Source: Citreimonas salinaria
GTDB taxonomy: Bacteria > Pseudomonadota > Alphaproteobacteria > Rhodobacterales > Rhodobacteraceae
Length of the DNA: 64,000 bases
Reading direction: 5' to 3'
Assembly: GCF_900107235.1 (NCBI RefSeq)
Contig: NZ_FNPF01000002.1
Span: 124,001-188,000, forward strand
A program made the position numbers and the translations under genes. Below the pieces are notes generated by a model, which was given only the letters and a program-made list of their open reading frames with translations, was not told the DNA's origin and did no database searches. Position 1 is the first letter of the stretch. The number at the start of each line of letters is the position of its first letter. Shown one piece after another: positions 54,813 through 64,000 of the stretch.

Positions 54813-55750
54813 AGCCGGGCCAGCCTTTCGGTGAGCAATTCGAAGAAGCCGTCGGCATCGACGTCGCCGATGAAGGTCGCGTTGGGCGCGCGGTCGGTCA
54901 CGCCCCACCAATCGGCGACGGTCATGCCAAGCGTCAGCTCGGACTGCGTCTCGATCTCGACGTTGACGTGCCGGCCGGAGAACATGTCGGGCCGCAGCAG
55001 CCAGCCGATCACGCAGGGGTCGTGCAGGGGCGCGCCGTCCGACCCGTACTTCTCCTTGTCGAAGCGCTCGAAGAAGTCGGTCATCTCGGCCACCGCGACA
55101 CCCACTGGCGTGCCGAGCGCACGGAAGGCGTCGTTGCGGGCCGTGGTGACCAGGGCCTTGTGCGTGGCGTCCAGCGGCAGGACGGTGATCGGCGCGCCGC
55201 AGGCGAAGACCTCGGCCGCGGCGTGCGGATCGACGTAGATGTTGAACTCGGCTGCCGGGGTGATGTTGCCGACTTCGAAATAGGCCCCGCCCATCAGCAC
55301 GATCCCGGCGATGCGCGGGGCGATGTCTGGGGCGCGCCGAAGCGCCGTGGCGATGTTGGTCAGCGGGCCGAGCGGGCACAGCGTCACTGTACCCGTGGGC
55401 TCGGCGCGCAGCGTGTCGATGATGAAGTCGACGGCGTGCGCGTCCTGCAGCGGCATCACGGGATCGGGCAGCGTCGGTCCGTCCAGACCTGTGCGGCCAT
55501 GCACGTGTTCGGCCGTGACCAAGGGGCGTTCGAGCGGGGCGTCGCATCCGGCGAAGACCTTCACATCGGAGCGCCCGGCCAGTTCGCACACCACGCGCGC
55601 ATTCCGGGCCGTCAGGTCCAGCGGCACGTTGCCCGCGACTGCCGTGATGCCCAGCACGTCGATCTCGTCCGGCGAGGCGAGGGCCAGCAGGATGGCGACG
55701 GCATCATCCTGCCCGGGATCGGTGTCGATGATGATCTTGCGTGCCGGCAT
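54809..55750 (-). CDS. Nucleoside hydrolase (inosine/uridine-preferring type)
   Basis: 313-residue ribohydrolase that splits nucleosides into base and ribose. The N-terminal IIIDTDPGQDDAVAI carries the Ca-binding Asp cluster (Asp11, Asp15, Asp16). LMGGAYFEVGNITPAAEFNIYVDP and the late HDPCVIGWLL provide the other ribose/metal ligands. The start ATG 55750 (MPARKIII) fits the family; the longer upstream frame is low-complexity. It is translationally coupled to the GNAT gene and divergent from zwf. Confidence 0.93.
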   Translation of the reverse strand: MPARKIIIDTDPGQDDAVAILLALASPDEIDVLGITAVAGNVPLDLTARNARVVCELAGRSDVKVFAGCDAPLERPLVTAEHVHGRTGLDGPTLPDPVMPLQDAHAVDFIIDTLRAEPTGTVTLCPLGPLTNIATALRRAPDIAPRIAGIVLMGGAYFEVGNITPAAEFNIYVDPHAAAEVFACGAPITVLPLDATHKALVTTARNDAFRALGTPVGVAVAEMTDFFERFDKEKYGSDGAPLHDPCVIGWLLRPDMFSGRHVNVEIETQSELTLGMTVADWWGVTDRAPNATFIGDVDADGFFELLTERLARL

Positions 55751-55923
55751 GCCCGTCGCGTTCCCGTACCACTTCCGGCGCGGTGGTCGCACGCGGCTTG
55801 CGCCGGTGCAAGCGGCTGGCCCACAGGCGGCGGGAAGCTGCGCGTCAAGCGGTCCGAAGGGGCGCCGCGGTCGGGCGGTGCGGCGAAATCCAACCCGGTG
55901 CCTTGTCGCCATATCCGTCGGTG

Positions 55924-55952
55924 TTAGACTCCGCCACGCGTTTGCCTTAACC
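55924..55952 (+). promoter_or_regulatory. Candidate promoter of the zwf-pgl-pgi operon
   Basis: TTAGAC (55924-55929), 17-base spacer, TTAACC (55947-55952). It is the best pair in the gap, placing the start point close to the palindrome at 55970. Confidence 0.35.
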
Positions 55953-55969
55953 GTGGCCGCGACCGCGCT

Positions 55970-55983
55970 GGTTAGCGCTAACC
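55970..55983. promoter_or_regulatory. LacI-family-like operator ahead of zwf
   Basis: GGTTAGCGCTAACC is a perfect 14-bp palindrome with the central CG pair typical of LacI-family operators (TTAGCGCTAA core). It sits 36 bases before the zwf ATG and downstream of the predicted promoter, so a repressor here would block the glucose-6-phosphate genes. The regulator is not in the window. Confidence 0.6.
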
Positions 55984-56019
55984 CGCCTGAGGCAGGGCGG
56001 CAAGAGAAGGCATGAACTC

Positions 56020-57467
<1,448 letters not shown>

Positions 57468-57471
<4 letters not shown>

Positions 57472-58145
57472 CCCATGAATTCATAGCGTATTCTGACCGC
57501 GAAGCCTTGGTCATCGCCTTGGCCGGCCGGCTGGCCAGCGACCTGCGCGGACAGCTGTCGCGGCAGGATCGCGTCGCGCTGGCGCTTCCGGGCGGGACGT
57601 CGCCGGGGCCGGTCTTCGACGACCTGTGCGGCGTCGATCTGGCCTGGGACAGGGTCGACGTGCTGCTGACCGACGAACGCTGGGTGAGCGAGGACAGCCC
57701 GCGGTCGAACACGCGCCTGCTGCGCGAGCGGCTGATGGTCGACAAGGCGGCCGCGGCGCACCTGTTGCCGCTGTACCGCGACGACATGGATTGCGACGCC
57801 GCCGCCGAGGCGCTGGCGGACCGGATCGAGCCGGTCTTGCCGCTGGGCGTGGTGCTTATGGGCATGGGCACGGACCGGCACACCGCCTCGATCTTCCCGG
57901 GAGCCGACCGCTTGGACGAGGCGCTGTCGCCGCGCGCGCCGACGCTGGTACCGATGCGCGCACCCGGCGCCGACGAGCCGCGCGTGACGCTGAGCGCGCA
58001 GGTCCTGAACGGGGCGCTGTGCAAGCACGTGCTGATCTTCGGGCGCGACAAGCGCGAGGCGCTGGAAGGTGCTCGCGGACTGAAGTCGACCGATGCCCCG
58101 ATCAACGCCGTGCTCGACGGCGCGACGGTCCACTGGGCCGAATGA
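57468..58145 (+). CDS. pgl: 6-phosphogluconolactonase
   Basis: 225-residue DevB-type lactonase that hydrolyses the zwf product. Conserved LALPGGTSPGPVF, LTDERWVSEDSPRSN and LMGMGTDRHTASIFPGA are present, with the catalytic His in TDRHTASI. The start overlaps zwf (ATGA). pgi follows after 28 bases. Confidence 0.95.
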
Positions 58146-58173
58146 CAAACAGAAAGAGCCGGAGACGCTTCGC

Positions 58174-59760
58174 ATGTGGGATGATCTGAAGACGCACGCC
58201 GCGAGGGTTCAGGGCCTATCGATCGCGGCTTTGTTCGAGGCCGATCCGCGCCGGGCGGCGGACTTCAGCGTCACGGTCGACGACATGCTGTTCGACTATT
58301 CGAAGACATCGATCGACGAGCAGAGCCGCGGCGCGCTCTGTGCGCTGGTGCGGGATGCGGACCTAGCAACGCGGCGCGACAGGATGTTCGAGGGGCACCC
58401 GATCAACGAGACCGAAGGCCGTGCCGTTCTGCACACCGCGTTGCGCAATCCCGAAGGCGGACCGGTGCTGGTCGACGGGCAGGACGTCATGCCTGGCGTG
58501 CGCGAAGGGCTTGCGCGGATGGAGACGCTCGCGTGGGAGATCCGGGGGTCGGACGTGCGCGACGTGGTCAACATCGGGATTGGCGGCTCGGATCTTGGCC
58601 CCGCGATGGCGGTGCGCGCGCTGGCGCCCTACCACAACGGACCGCGCTGCCATTTCGTGTCCAACGTGGACGGGGCCGACATCGCGGACACACTTGCGCT
58701 TTGCGATCCGGAAACCACGCTGTTCATCGTGGCGTCGAAGACCTTTACCACGATCGAGACCATGACCAACGCGCGCACCGCGAAGGCGTGGATGAAGAAG
58801 ACCGGCGTCGATCCGGAAGCGCGCTTGGTCGCTTTGTCGTCCGACCTGGAAAAGGCCAAGGATTTCGGCGTCCCCGAGGATCGCGTGCTGGGCTTTGGCG
58901 ACTGGGTCGGCGGGCGCTACTCGATGTGGGGGCCGATCGGGCTGAGTCTGATGATCGCCATCGGGCCCGAGAATTTCCGCGCCTTCCTGCGTGGCGGCCG
59001 CGCGATGGACCAGCACTTCCGCAGCGCCGAGCCGCAGGCGAACATGCCCGTCATGCTGGCGCTGGTCGGGCTTTGGCACGCGCAGGTCTTGGGATACGCG
59101 ACGCGCGCCGTTCTGCCCTACGACGACCGGCTGGCGCGGCTGCCAGCCTATCTCCAGCAGCTCGAGATGGAGAGCAACGGCAAATCGGTGGCGATGGACG
59201 GCAGCGCGCTGCAAGTGGACTCGGGTCCGATCGTGTGGGGCGAGCCGGGCACCAACGGTCAGCACGCGTTCTTCCAGTTGATCCATCAGGGCACCCGGAT
59301 CGTGCCATGCGAGTTCATGCTCGCCGCGCGCGGGCACGAGCCTGAGCTACAGCACCACCACGCGCTTCTCGTGGCCAACTGCCTGGCGCAGTCCGAGGCG
59401 CTGATGCGCGGCCGCACGCTGGAGCAGGCGCGCGAGAAGGTGGCGGGCAAGTTCAGCGGAGACGAACTGGAGCGCCAGGCGCGGCATCGCGTCTTCCCGG
59501 GAAACCGGCCGTCGACCACGCTGATCTACCCGCTTCTGGACCCGGAAACGCTGGGGCGCATCATCGCGCTTTACGAGCACCGTGTCTTTGTCGAGGGCGT
59601 GGTGCTGGGAATCAACAGCTTTGACCAGTGGGGGGTTGAGCTGGGCAAGGAACTGGCCACCGCATTGGGCCCGATGGTCACGGGAGAGGCGCCGATCGAG
59701 GGCAAGGACGGTTCGACCACGCAATTGCTGAACTATGTCCACCGGAGCGGCCGGATCTGA
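58174..59760 (+). CDS. pgi: Glucose-6-phosphate isomerase
   Basis: 528-residue enzyme interconverting glucose-6-phosphate and fructose-6-phosphate. Signatures are NIGIGGSDLGPAM, GDWVGGRYSMWGPIGLS, NGQHAFFQLIHQGT (catalytic Glu/His region) and SFDQWGVELGKEL with the late Lys. GGAGACG precedes the ATG. It is the third gene of the zwf operon, where it allows cycling of fructose-6-phosphate back into the Entner-Doudoroff route. Confidence 0.97.
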   Translation: MWDDLKTHAARVQGLSIAALFEADPRRAADFSVTVDDMLFDYSKTSIDEQSRGALCALVRDADLATRRDRMFEGHPINETEGRAVLHTALRNPEGGPVLVDGQDVMPGVREGLARMETLAWEIRGSDVRDVVNIGIGGSDLGPAMAVRALAPYHNGPRCHFVSNVDGADIADTLALCDPETTLFIVASKTFTTIETMTNARTAKAWMKKTGVDPEARLVALSSDLEKAKDFGVPEDRVLGFGDWVGGRYSMWGPIGLSLMIAIGPENFRAFLRGGRAMDQHFRSAEPQANMPVMLALVGLWHAQVLGYATRAVLPYDDRLARLPAYLQQLEMESNGKSVAMDGSALQVDSGPIVWGEPGTNGQHAFFQLIHQGTRIVPCEFMLAARGHEPELQHHHALLVANCLAQSEALMRGRTLEQAREKVAGKFSGDELERQARHRVFPGNRPSTTLIYPLLDPETLGRIIALYEHRVFVEGVVLGINSFDQWGVELGKELATALGPMVTGEAPIEGKDGSTTQLLNYVHRSGRI

Positions 59761-59844
59761 GATTGGCTGCGATCCGGTGACCCCATCCGGGGAGAGCCAA
59801 GAGACGACGCCCGCGATGCGGCCCGTTGGACCCGCGCGCTCGGG

Positions 59845-60264
59845 TCAGGGAATGTCGAACGCTGGCGGCGCCATCTCGAAGCCCTCGAAGCGGAAAGCCG
59901 GCGACACGGTGCAGCCGACCAGCGTCCAGTCGCCGGTCCCTTGCGCGGATTGCCAGTGACCGGCGGGAACCACATGTTGCGGACGCGCCCCGGCGCTCAG
60001 ATCCGGACCCAGGATGATATCCTGGCGCGGGCCGGCCTCGTCCGCGGCCACAGAAAGGGTCAGCGGCGCGCCGGCATAGAAGTGCCAGATCTCTGCCGCG
60101 TCGACACGATGCCAGTGGCTCCGCTCGGATGCTTTGAGCAGGTAATAGATGCAGGTGCCAGCGGGTCGTGCGCCGTCGGGCGTGGCTTCCCATGTTTGGC
60201 GATAATGCCCGCCCTCGGTATGCGGCCCGAGTTTCAGGAGCGCGATCACCTCGTCGGCTGTCAT
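59845..60264 (-). CDS. DUF985 cupin domain protein
   Basis: 139-residue small beta-barrel protein of the cupin DUF985 group. Visible: GGHYRQTWE near the start, SHWHRVDAAEIWHFY with the His pair, LGPDLSAGARPQHVVPAGHWQ and TVSPAFRFEGFEMAP. The possible metal/sugar ligands His and Glu are kept. No substrate is known. GGAGG lies ahead of the ATG (reading leftward). Its start is divergent from the muramidase gene with 99 bases between. Confidence 0.92.
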   Translation of the reverse strand: MTADEVIALLKLGPHTEGGHYRQTWEATPDGARPAGTCIYYLLKASERSHWHRVDAAEIWHFYAGAPLTLSVAADEAGPRQDIILGPDLSAGARPQHVVPAGHWQSAQGTGDWTLVGCTVSPAFRFEGFEMAPPAFDIP

Positions 60265-60363
60265 GGTTAACGCCTCCTTCCGCCGTACGCTGGTCTAGGC
60301 GCCGGTTAACCGCGGCATCGCACGCTCCGGGCTCCGCAGAACCGCTTCGAGCAGGAGGCACCG

Positions 60364-60981
60364 ATGCAATTCACGCAGATCCGGCGCATGGCCGGGGAAA
60401 TCGTCGCCCGCGAGGGTGGCTATGTCAACGATCCGGACGATCCCGGTGGAGCGACGAATCACGGCGTCACCATCCACACGATGCGGCGCCTTGGTCTCGA
60501 TCTCGACGGCGATGGCGACGTGGACGCCGCCGATGTCCGGCGCCTGACCCGAGAGCAGGCTGTCGACATCTTCGTCGATCACTATTTCGTCCGTCCGAAT
60601 ATCGCGCAGCTTCCCGAGGTGCTGCACGAGACGGTGTTCGACATGTACGTCAACGCCGGCGCCAACGCCGTCAAGGTCCTGCAGCGCCTGCTGAACCGCA
60701 TGGGTGAACGCGTGGCCGTGGACGGCGCCATCGGGCCGCAGACCGTCGCCGCCGCAGAGCGCGCGGCCGCGGCCGCACCCGACCACATCGCCGACGCCTA
60801 CGGTATTGCCCGGCGCAATTACTACTTCGCGATCGCGGACCGTCGCCCGGCCAGCCGAAAATACGCCCGCAGCCGCGCGGGCGACAAGGGCGGCTGGATC
60901 AAGCGGGCCGAGGAGTTCATCGCGCCGCGCTACCACATGACAAGCGCGGAGTTCGGCGCGCGGGTGGCATCATGGGGCTGA
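60364..60981 (+). CDS. Holin-associated N-acetylmuramidase (GH108), probable GTA endolysin
   Basis: 205-residue peptidoglycan hydrolase. The GH108 catalytic domain starts with the Glu17-Gly-Gly motif (REGGYVNDPDDPGG) and ATNHGVT. An EF-hand-like DLDGDGDVDAAD insert is at about residues 46-57. The second half is a peptidoglycan-binding helical region (LLNRMGERVAVDGAIGPQT). It has no signal peptide, so a holin is needed. The next gene, a 3-TM holin, overlaps it by 10 bases. In Rhodobacter capsulatus a similar endolysin-holin pair far from the GTA head-tail genes releases the gene transfer agent. GGAGG precedes the ATG. Confidence 0.88.
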   Translation: MQFTQIRRMAGEIVAREGGYVNDPDDPGGATNHGVTIHTMRRLGLDLDGDGDVDAADVRRLTREQAVDIFVDHYFVRPNIAQLPEVLHETVFDMYVNAGANAVKVLQRLLNRMGERVAVDGAIGPQTVAAAERAAAAAPDHIADAYGIARRNYYFAIADRRPASRKYARSRAGDKGGWIKRAEEFIAPRYHMTSAEFGARVASWG

Positions 60982-61550
60982 TCGACGGAATCCTGGCGGT
61001 GCTGTTCGGCGGCAGCCGAAACGTCGTGAAGGAGACGGCGGAGGTCTTCCGCGTCAACGCCGAAAACGAGGCAGGCCGAGAGCTGAGCCTGCAGGGCCAG
61101 GTGCTGGAGCAGTTCGGCAAGGAGTTCCGCCTGGCGGACCGGTCGCGGTTCGACGAGGTGATAGACGCGCTGAACCGTGTCCCCCGGCCGGCGATGGCCC
61201 TAGGCACGCTGGCGCTGTTCGTGTCGGCGATGGTCGACCCCGTGTGGTTTGCGGCGCGCATGGCCGGCATCGCGCTGGTGCCCGAGCCGCTGTGGTGGCT
61301 GCTGGCGGCCATCGTCAGCTTCTATTTCGGAGCGCGCCATCAGGCCAAGGGCCAGCAGTTCCAGCGCGACCTGGCGCAGACCATCGCGCGGGTCCCGCAG
61401 GTGGTGCAGACCGTGCGTGAGGTCGAGGCGTTGCGGGACGTAACGCCGGCCCGGCCAGAGGCCGCGTCGGAACCGGCCGGTCCAGTTGCGTTTTCCACCG
61501 CGGACGAGCCCAATGCCGCGTTGCGCGACTGGTTGGCAACGCGCGGCTAG
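60972..61550 (+). CDS. Three-TM holin (GTA holin type)
   Basis: 192-residue protein with an amphipathic N-terminal part, hydrophobic helices near residues 73-90 and 96-117, and a soluble C-terminal tail. The family resemblance is to the GTA_holin_3TM group (GLIDGILAVLFGGSRN, DRSRFDEVIDALNRVPRP, WWLLAAIVSFYFGARHQ). It would form holes that let the coupled muramidase reach the wall. It overlaps the muramidase gene by 10 bases. A strong hairpin follows its stop. Confidence 0.85.
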   Translation: MGLIDGILAVLFGGSRNVVKETAEVFRVNAENEAGRELSLQGQVLEQFGKEFRLADRSRFDEVIDALNRVPRPAMALGTLALFVSAMVDPVWFAARMAGIALVPEPLWWLLAAIVSFYFGARHQAKGQQFQRDLAQTIARVPQVVQTVREVEALRDVTPARPEAASEPAGPVAFSTADEPNAALRDWLATRG

Positions 61551-61589
61551 GCACGCTGGTGGGGCCGGTGCCCGCGACAAATGAGCAAG

Positions 61590-61625
61590 GCCGGGCCAAT
61601 GATCCCAGACGACCATTGGCCCGGC
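61590..61625 (+). terminator. 12-bp hairpin between the holin gene and ccmF
   Basis: GCCGGGCCAATG (61590-61601), 12-base loop, CATTGGCCCGGC (61614-61625): a perfect stem ending 25 bases before the ccmF ATG. No U-tract follows. It may end the lysis transcript or regulate ccmF. Confidence 0.55.
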
Positions 61626-61650
61626 AACGGCATGCTCCTATAACGGGTGC

Positions 61651-63621
61651 ATGATTACAGAACTCGGCCACTTTGCCCTGATCCTAGCCTTTCTCGTCTC
61701 GTTGGTGCAGTTGAGCGTGCCGCTGGTCGGCGCGCACAAGCGATGGCCCGGCTGGATGGCGGCGGCCGAGCCCGCGGCGACGACGCAGCTGTTGCTGGTC
61801 GGCTTTTCCTTCGCCGCGCTGACCTGGGCCTTCGTGACCTCGGACTTCTCGCTCCGGCTGGTCTATCTCAACAGCCATTCCGCCAAGCCGCTGATCTACA
61901 AGATCAGCGGCGTCTGGGGGAACCACGAGGGCTCGATGCTGCTCTGGGTGCTGATCCTCACGCTGTTCGGCGCGATGGCGGCCTGGTTCGGCGGCAATCT
62001 TCCCGCCACGTTGCGAGCCCGCGTGCTGGCGGTGCAGGCGTCGGTCTCGGCAGCGTTCTACGCCTTCATCCTGTTCACCTCGAATCCGTTCGAGCGCATG
62101 GCCGTCGCGCCCTTCGATGGGCAGGACCTGAACCCGCTGCTGCAGGACCCCGGTCTCGCTTTTCACCCGCCGTTCCTTTACCTGGGCTATGTCGGGCTGA
62201 GCATCTGCTTCAGCTTCGCGGTCGCCGCCCTGATCGAAGGGCGCGTTGACGCTGCGTGGGGCCGATGGGTGCGGCCCTGGACGCTGGCGGCGTGGGTTTT
62301 CCTGACGATCGGCATCGCGCTGGGGTCCTGGTGGGCCTATTACGAACTGGGCTGGGGTGGGTTCTGGTTCTGGGATCCGGTCGAGAACGCGTCGTTCATG
62401 CCCTGGCTCTTCGCCGCCGCGTTGCTCCATTCCGCCATCGTCGTGGAAAAGCGCGAGGCGCTAAAAAGCTGGACGATCCTGCTGGCGATCCTGGCCTTCG
62501 GGTTTTCGCTGATCGGGACGTTCATCGTACGCTCGGGACTGCTGACGTCGGTGCACGCCTTCGCCAACGATCCGGAGCGGGGGATGTTCATCCTCTACAT
62601 CCTGATCTTCTTCACCGGCGGTGCGCTGACGCTGTTCGCCGCGCGGGCGAACGCGATGCAGGCCAAGGGGGTGTTCAGCGTGGTCAGCAGGGAATCCGCA
62701 CTGGTGGCCAACAACATCCTGCTGGCGGTGTCGTCCTTCGTGGTCTTCGTTGGCACGATGTGGCCGATGCTCGCCGAGATGTTCTTCGACCGGAAGCTGT
62801 CGGTCGGCCCGCCCTTCTTCGACGCGGCCTTCACGCCGTTCATGATCGCTCTCGGTCTGCTGTTGCCGATCGGTTCGACGCTGGCGTGGAAACGCGGCAA
62901 GTTGGGGCGGACGACGCGCGCGCTGCTGCCGGCCTTCGGTCTGGCGGTCGCGCTGGCGGGGCTGGTCTGGGCCATGCAGACCGGGCGCAGCCTGATGGGA
63001 CCTATCGGCGTGTTTCTGGGCGCGTGGATCATCGCCGGGGCCGTGACCGACATCGTCGGCCGGCTGGGCAAGACCCGCGACTGGTCGCGCCTGACGCGCC
63101 TGCCGCGCGCCGACTGGGGCAAGACGGTCGCGCATTCGGGGTTGGGCGTGACGATGATCGGCATCGCGGGCCTGCTCGCGTGGGAGCAGGAGGACATCCG
63201 CGTCGCTCAGATCGGGCAGCCTTACGACGTGGGCCAATTCGAACTTGAACTGCAGGACGTCACCCAACTGCGCGGTCCGAACTACTTCGCCACCCGCGGC
63301 GAGGTCAGCGTGCGCGTCGACGGCGAGGAGGTCGCGCATCTCTATCCGGAAAAGCGCAACTACCCGGTGGCGCAGATGCCGACGACCGAAGCCGCGATCG
63401 ACTACCGTTTCCTGCGTGACATCTATGTCGTGATCGGAGACGAGCAGGCTGATGGAGGCTGGGTGATCCGGACCTACATCAAGCCGCTCGCCAACTGGAT
63501 CTGGGCCGGTTGCATCATCATGGCGTTGGGCGGACTGCTGAGCCTCTCGGACCGTCGCTTCCGCGTGGCGGCGGGGGCCCGCAAGACACCCGCGGCGAAA
63601 ACAGGGGTTCCGGCGGAATGA
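61651..63621 (+). CDS. ccmF: Cytochrome c maturation heme lyase CcmF
   Basis: 656-residue polytopic protein with about 14 to 15 membrane helices that attaches heme to apocytochrome c in the periplasm. The WWD heme-handling domain is at about residues 235-254 ([19 protein letters not shown]), with the early NHEGSMLLW and [16 protein letters not shown] segments carrying heme-ligand His. The ATG at 61651 follows a weak ribosome site. ccmH overlaps the stop by four bases. ccmE, commonly the upstream neighbour, is not present here. Confidence 0.97.
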   Translation: MITELGHFALILAFLVSLVQLSVPLVGAHKRWPGWMAAAEPAATTQLLLVGFSFAALTWAFVTSDFSLRLVYLNSHSAKPLIYKISGVWGNHEGSMLLWVLILTLFGAMAAWFGGNLPATLRARVLAVQASVSAAFYAFILFTSNPFERMAVAPFDGQDLNPLLQDPGLAFHPPFLYLGYVGLSICFSFAVAALIEGRVDAAWGRWVRPWTLAAWVFLTIGIALGSWWAYYELGWGGFWFWDPVENASFMPWLFAAALLHSAIVVEKREALKSWTILLAILAFGFSLIGTFIVRSGLLTSVHAFANDPERGMFILYILIFFTGGALTLFAARANAMQAKGVFSVVSRESALVANNILLAVSSFVVFVGTMWPMLAEMFFDRKLSVGPPFFDAAFTPFMIALGLLLPIGSTLAWKRGKLGRTTRALLPAFGLAVALAGLVWAMQTGRSLMGPIGVFLGAWIIAGAVTDIVGRLGKTRDWSRLTRLPRADWGKTVAHSGLGVTMIGIAGLLAWEQEDIRVAQIGQPYDVGQFELELQDVTQLRGPNYFATRGEVSVRVDGEEVAHLYPEKRNYPVAQMPTTEAAIDYRFLRDIYVVIGDEQADGGWVIRTYIKPLANWIWAGCIIMALGGLLSLSDRRFRVAAGARKTPAAKTGVPAE

Positions 63622-64000
63622 TCGTCCGGATAGCCTTTCTCGCTTGCATGGCGGCTCTGTTGCTGGCGCTGGCGACGATGCCTGCGCCCGGGCATGCGGT
63701 GCAGCCCGACGAGGTGCTGGACGACCCGGCGCTGGAAGCCCGTGCGCGGGAGATATCCGCAGGTCTGCGCTGTCTCGTCTGCCAAAACGAGAGTATCGAC
63801 GAATCCAACGCTTCACTGGCGCGCGACCTGCGGCTGCTGGTGCGCGAACGCCTTGTCGCGGGCGATACGGACGCCGAGGCGGTGGACTACATCGTGGACC
63901 GCTACGGCGAATTCGTCCTGCTGCGGCCCACAGCGGGCGGCTGGAACGTGCTGCTTTGGGCCGCAGGGCCGCTGCTGTTCCTCATCGCCTTGGGTACGGG
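63618..64000 (+). CDS. ccmH: Cytochrome c-type biogenesis protein CcmH (3' end cut)
   Basis: First 127 residues of CcmH (CycL/Ccl2 type), the thioredoxin-like subunit that prepares the reduced apocytochrome CXXCH for heme attachment. A signal peptide or anchor covers about residues 4-27. The redox motif is CLVC (Cys52, Cys55) in [13 protein letters not shown] second membrane helix begins near residue 109. The start overlaps the ccmF stop (ATGA), as expected for this operon. The gene runs past the right window edge. Confidence 0.95.
   Translation, partial: MIVRIAFLACMAALLLALATMPAPGHAVQPDEVLDDPALEARAREISAGLRCLVCQNESIDESNASLARDLRLLVRERLVAGDTDAEAVDYIVDRYGEFVLLRPTAGGWNVLLWAAGPLLFLIALGT

Noticed and set aside
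60267-60309. Full CtrA site ahead of the muramidase gene
   Set aside because: Two GGTTAAC sequences exist but are far more than seven bases apart, so only half-sites can be claimed.

Overview
The window looks like a core chromosomal segment of a GC-rich alphaproteobacterium of the family Rhodobacteraceae (Rhodobacter/Roseobacter group). I infer this from gene content and order: the iscR-suf locus with its family-specific passengers, the photolyase-cfa pair, trgA-trgB-cysK, the fabF-mltG pair, a GTA-type endolysin/holin pair, and the very high GC at third codon positions. It holds about 60 protein genes, one tRNA, no rRNA, no CRISPR array and no insertion sequence. The two end genes are cut by the window edges.

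Layout. 1-8776: a peptide ABC transporter (binding protein on the minus strand, divergent from a fused two-domain ATPase), a secreted endonuclease/phosphatase-fold lipoprotein, two M20 peptidases (argE-like and hippurate-hydrolase-like), a short-chain dehydrogenase and a glycosyltransferase-like protein. 8892-17127: fabF-mltG, cysS, an inactive-looking squalene/phytoene-synthase-fold protein, an MFS carrier, alkA with a coupled esterase, and an HNH endonuclease. 17169-20148 on the minus strand: a bidirectional terminator, then the overlapping bactofilin/M23 peptidase pair and the peroxiredoxin bcp. 20276-26756: a large AsmA/YhdP-like protein, queA, an MFS carrier and a DUF924 protein. A 76-bp dispersed repeat occurs twice, in inverted orientation, at 19591-19666 and 26785-26860.

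26844-36735 is the iron-sulfur region. A divergent alpha/beta hydrolase + small protein pair faces iscR, cysteine desulfurase, sufB, three small passengers, sufC, sufD, two YIP1-like membrane proteins and sufS. A TTAGAA-N3-TTCTAA iron-control-like box overlaps the predicted -10 of the iscR promoter. A second near-copy sits inside the first cysteine desulfurase gene, just upstream of a promoter-like sequence that could feed sufB. The IscR-like regulator lacks the three clustered cysteines of E. coli IscR.

36816-50358: tRNA-Arg(CCG), a chemoreceptor, an AcuI-type reductase, a third class-V PLP enzyme, photolyase, cfa, trgA, trgB (cyclotransferase-like + Nudix), cysK, a large MscS-type channel and an alanyl-tRNA editing protein. 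This run has a membrane/oxidant/tellurite-stress flavour. 50522-55750: a Fur-family regulator, two divergent DMT exporters, SelO, a GNAT enzyme and a nucleoside hydrolase. 55924-59760: zwf-pgl-pgi behind a LacI-family-like palindrome. 59845-64000: a DUF985 cupin, then a GH108 muramidase and 3-TM holin that look like the detached lysis module of a gene transfer agent, then a strong hairpin and ccmF-ccmH for cytochrome c maturation.
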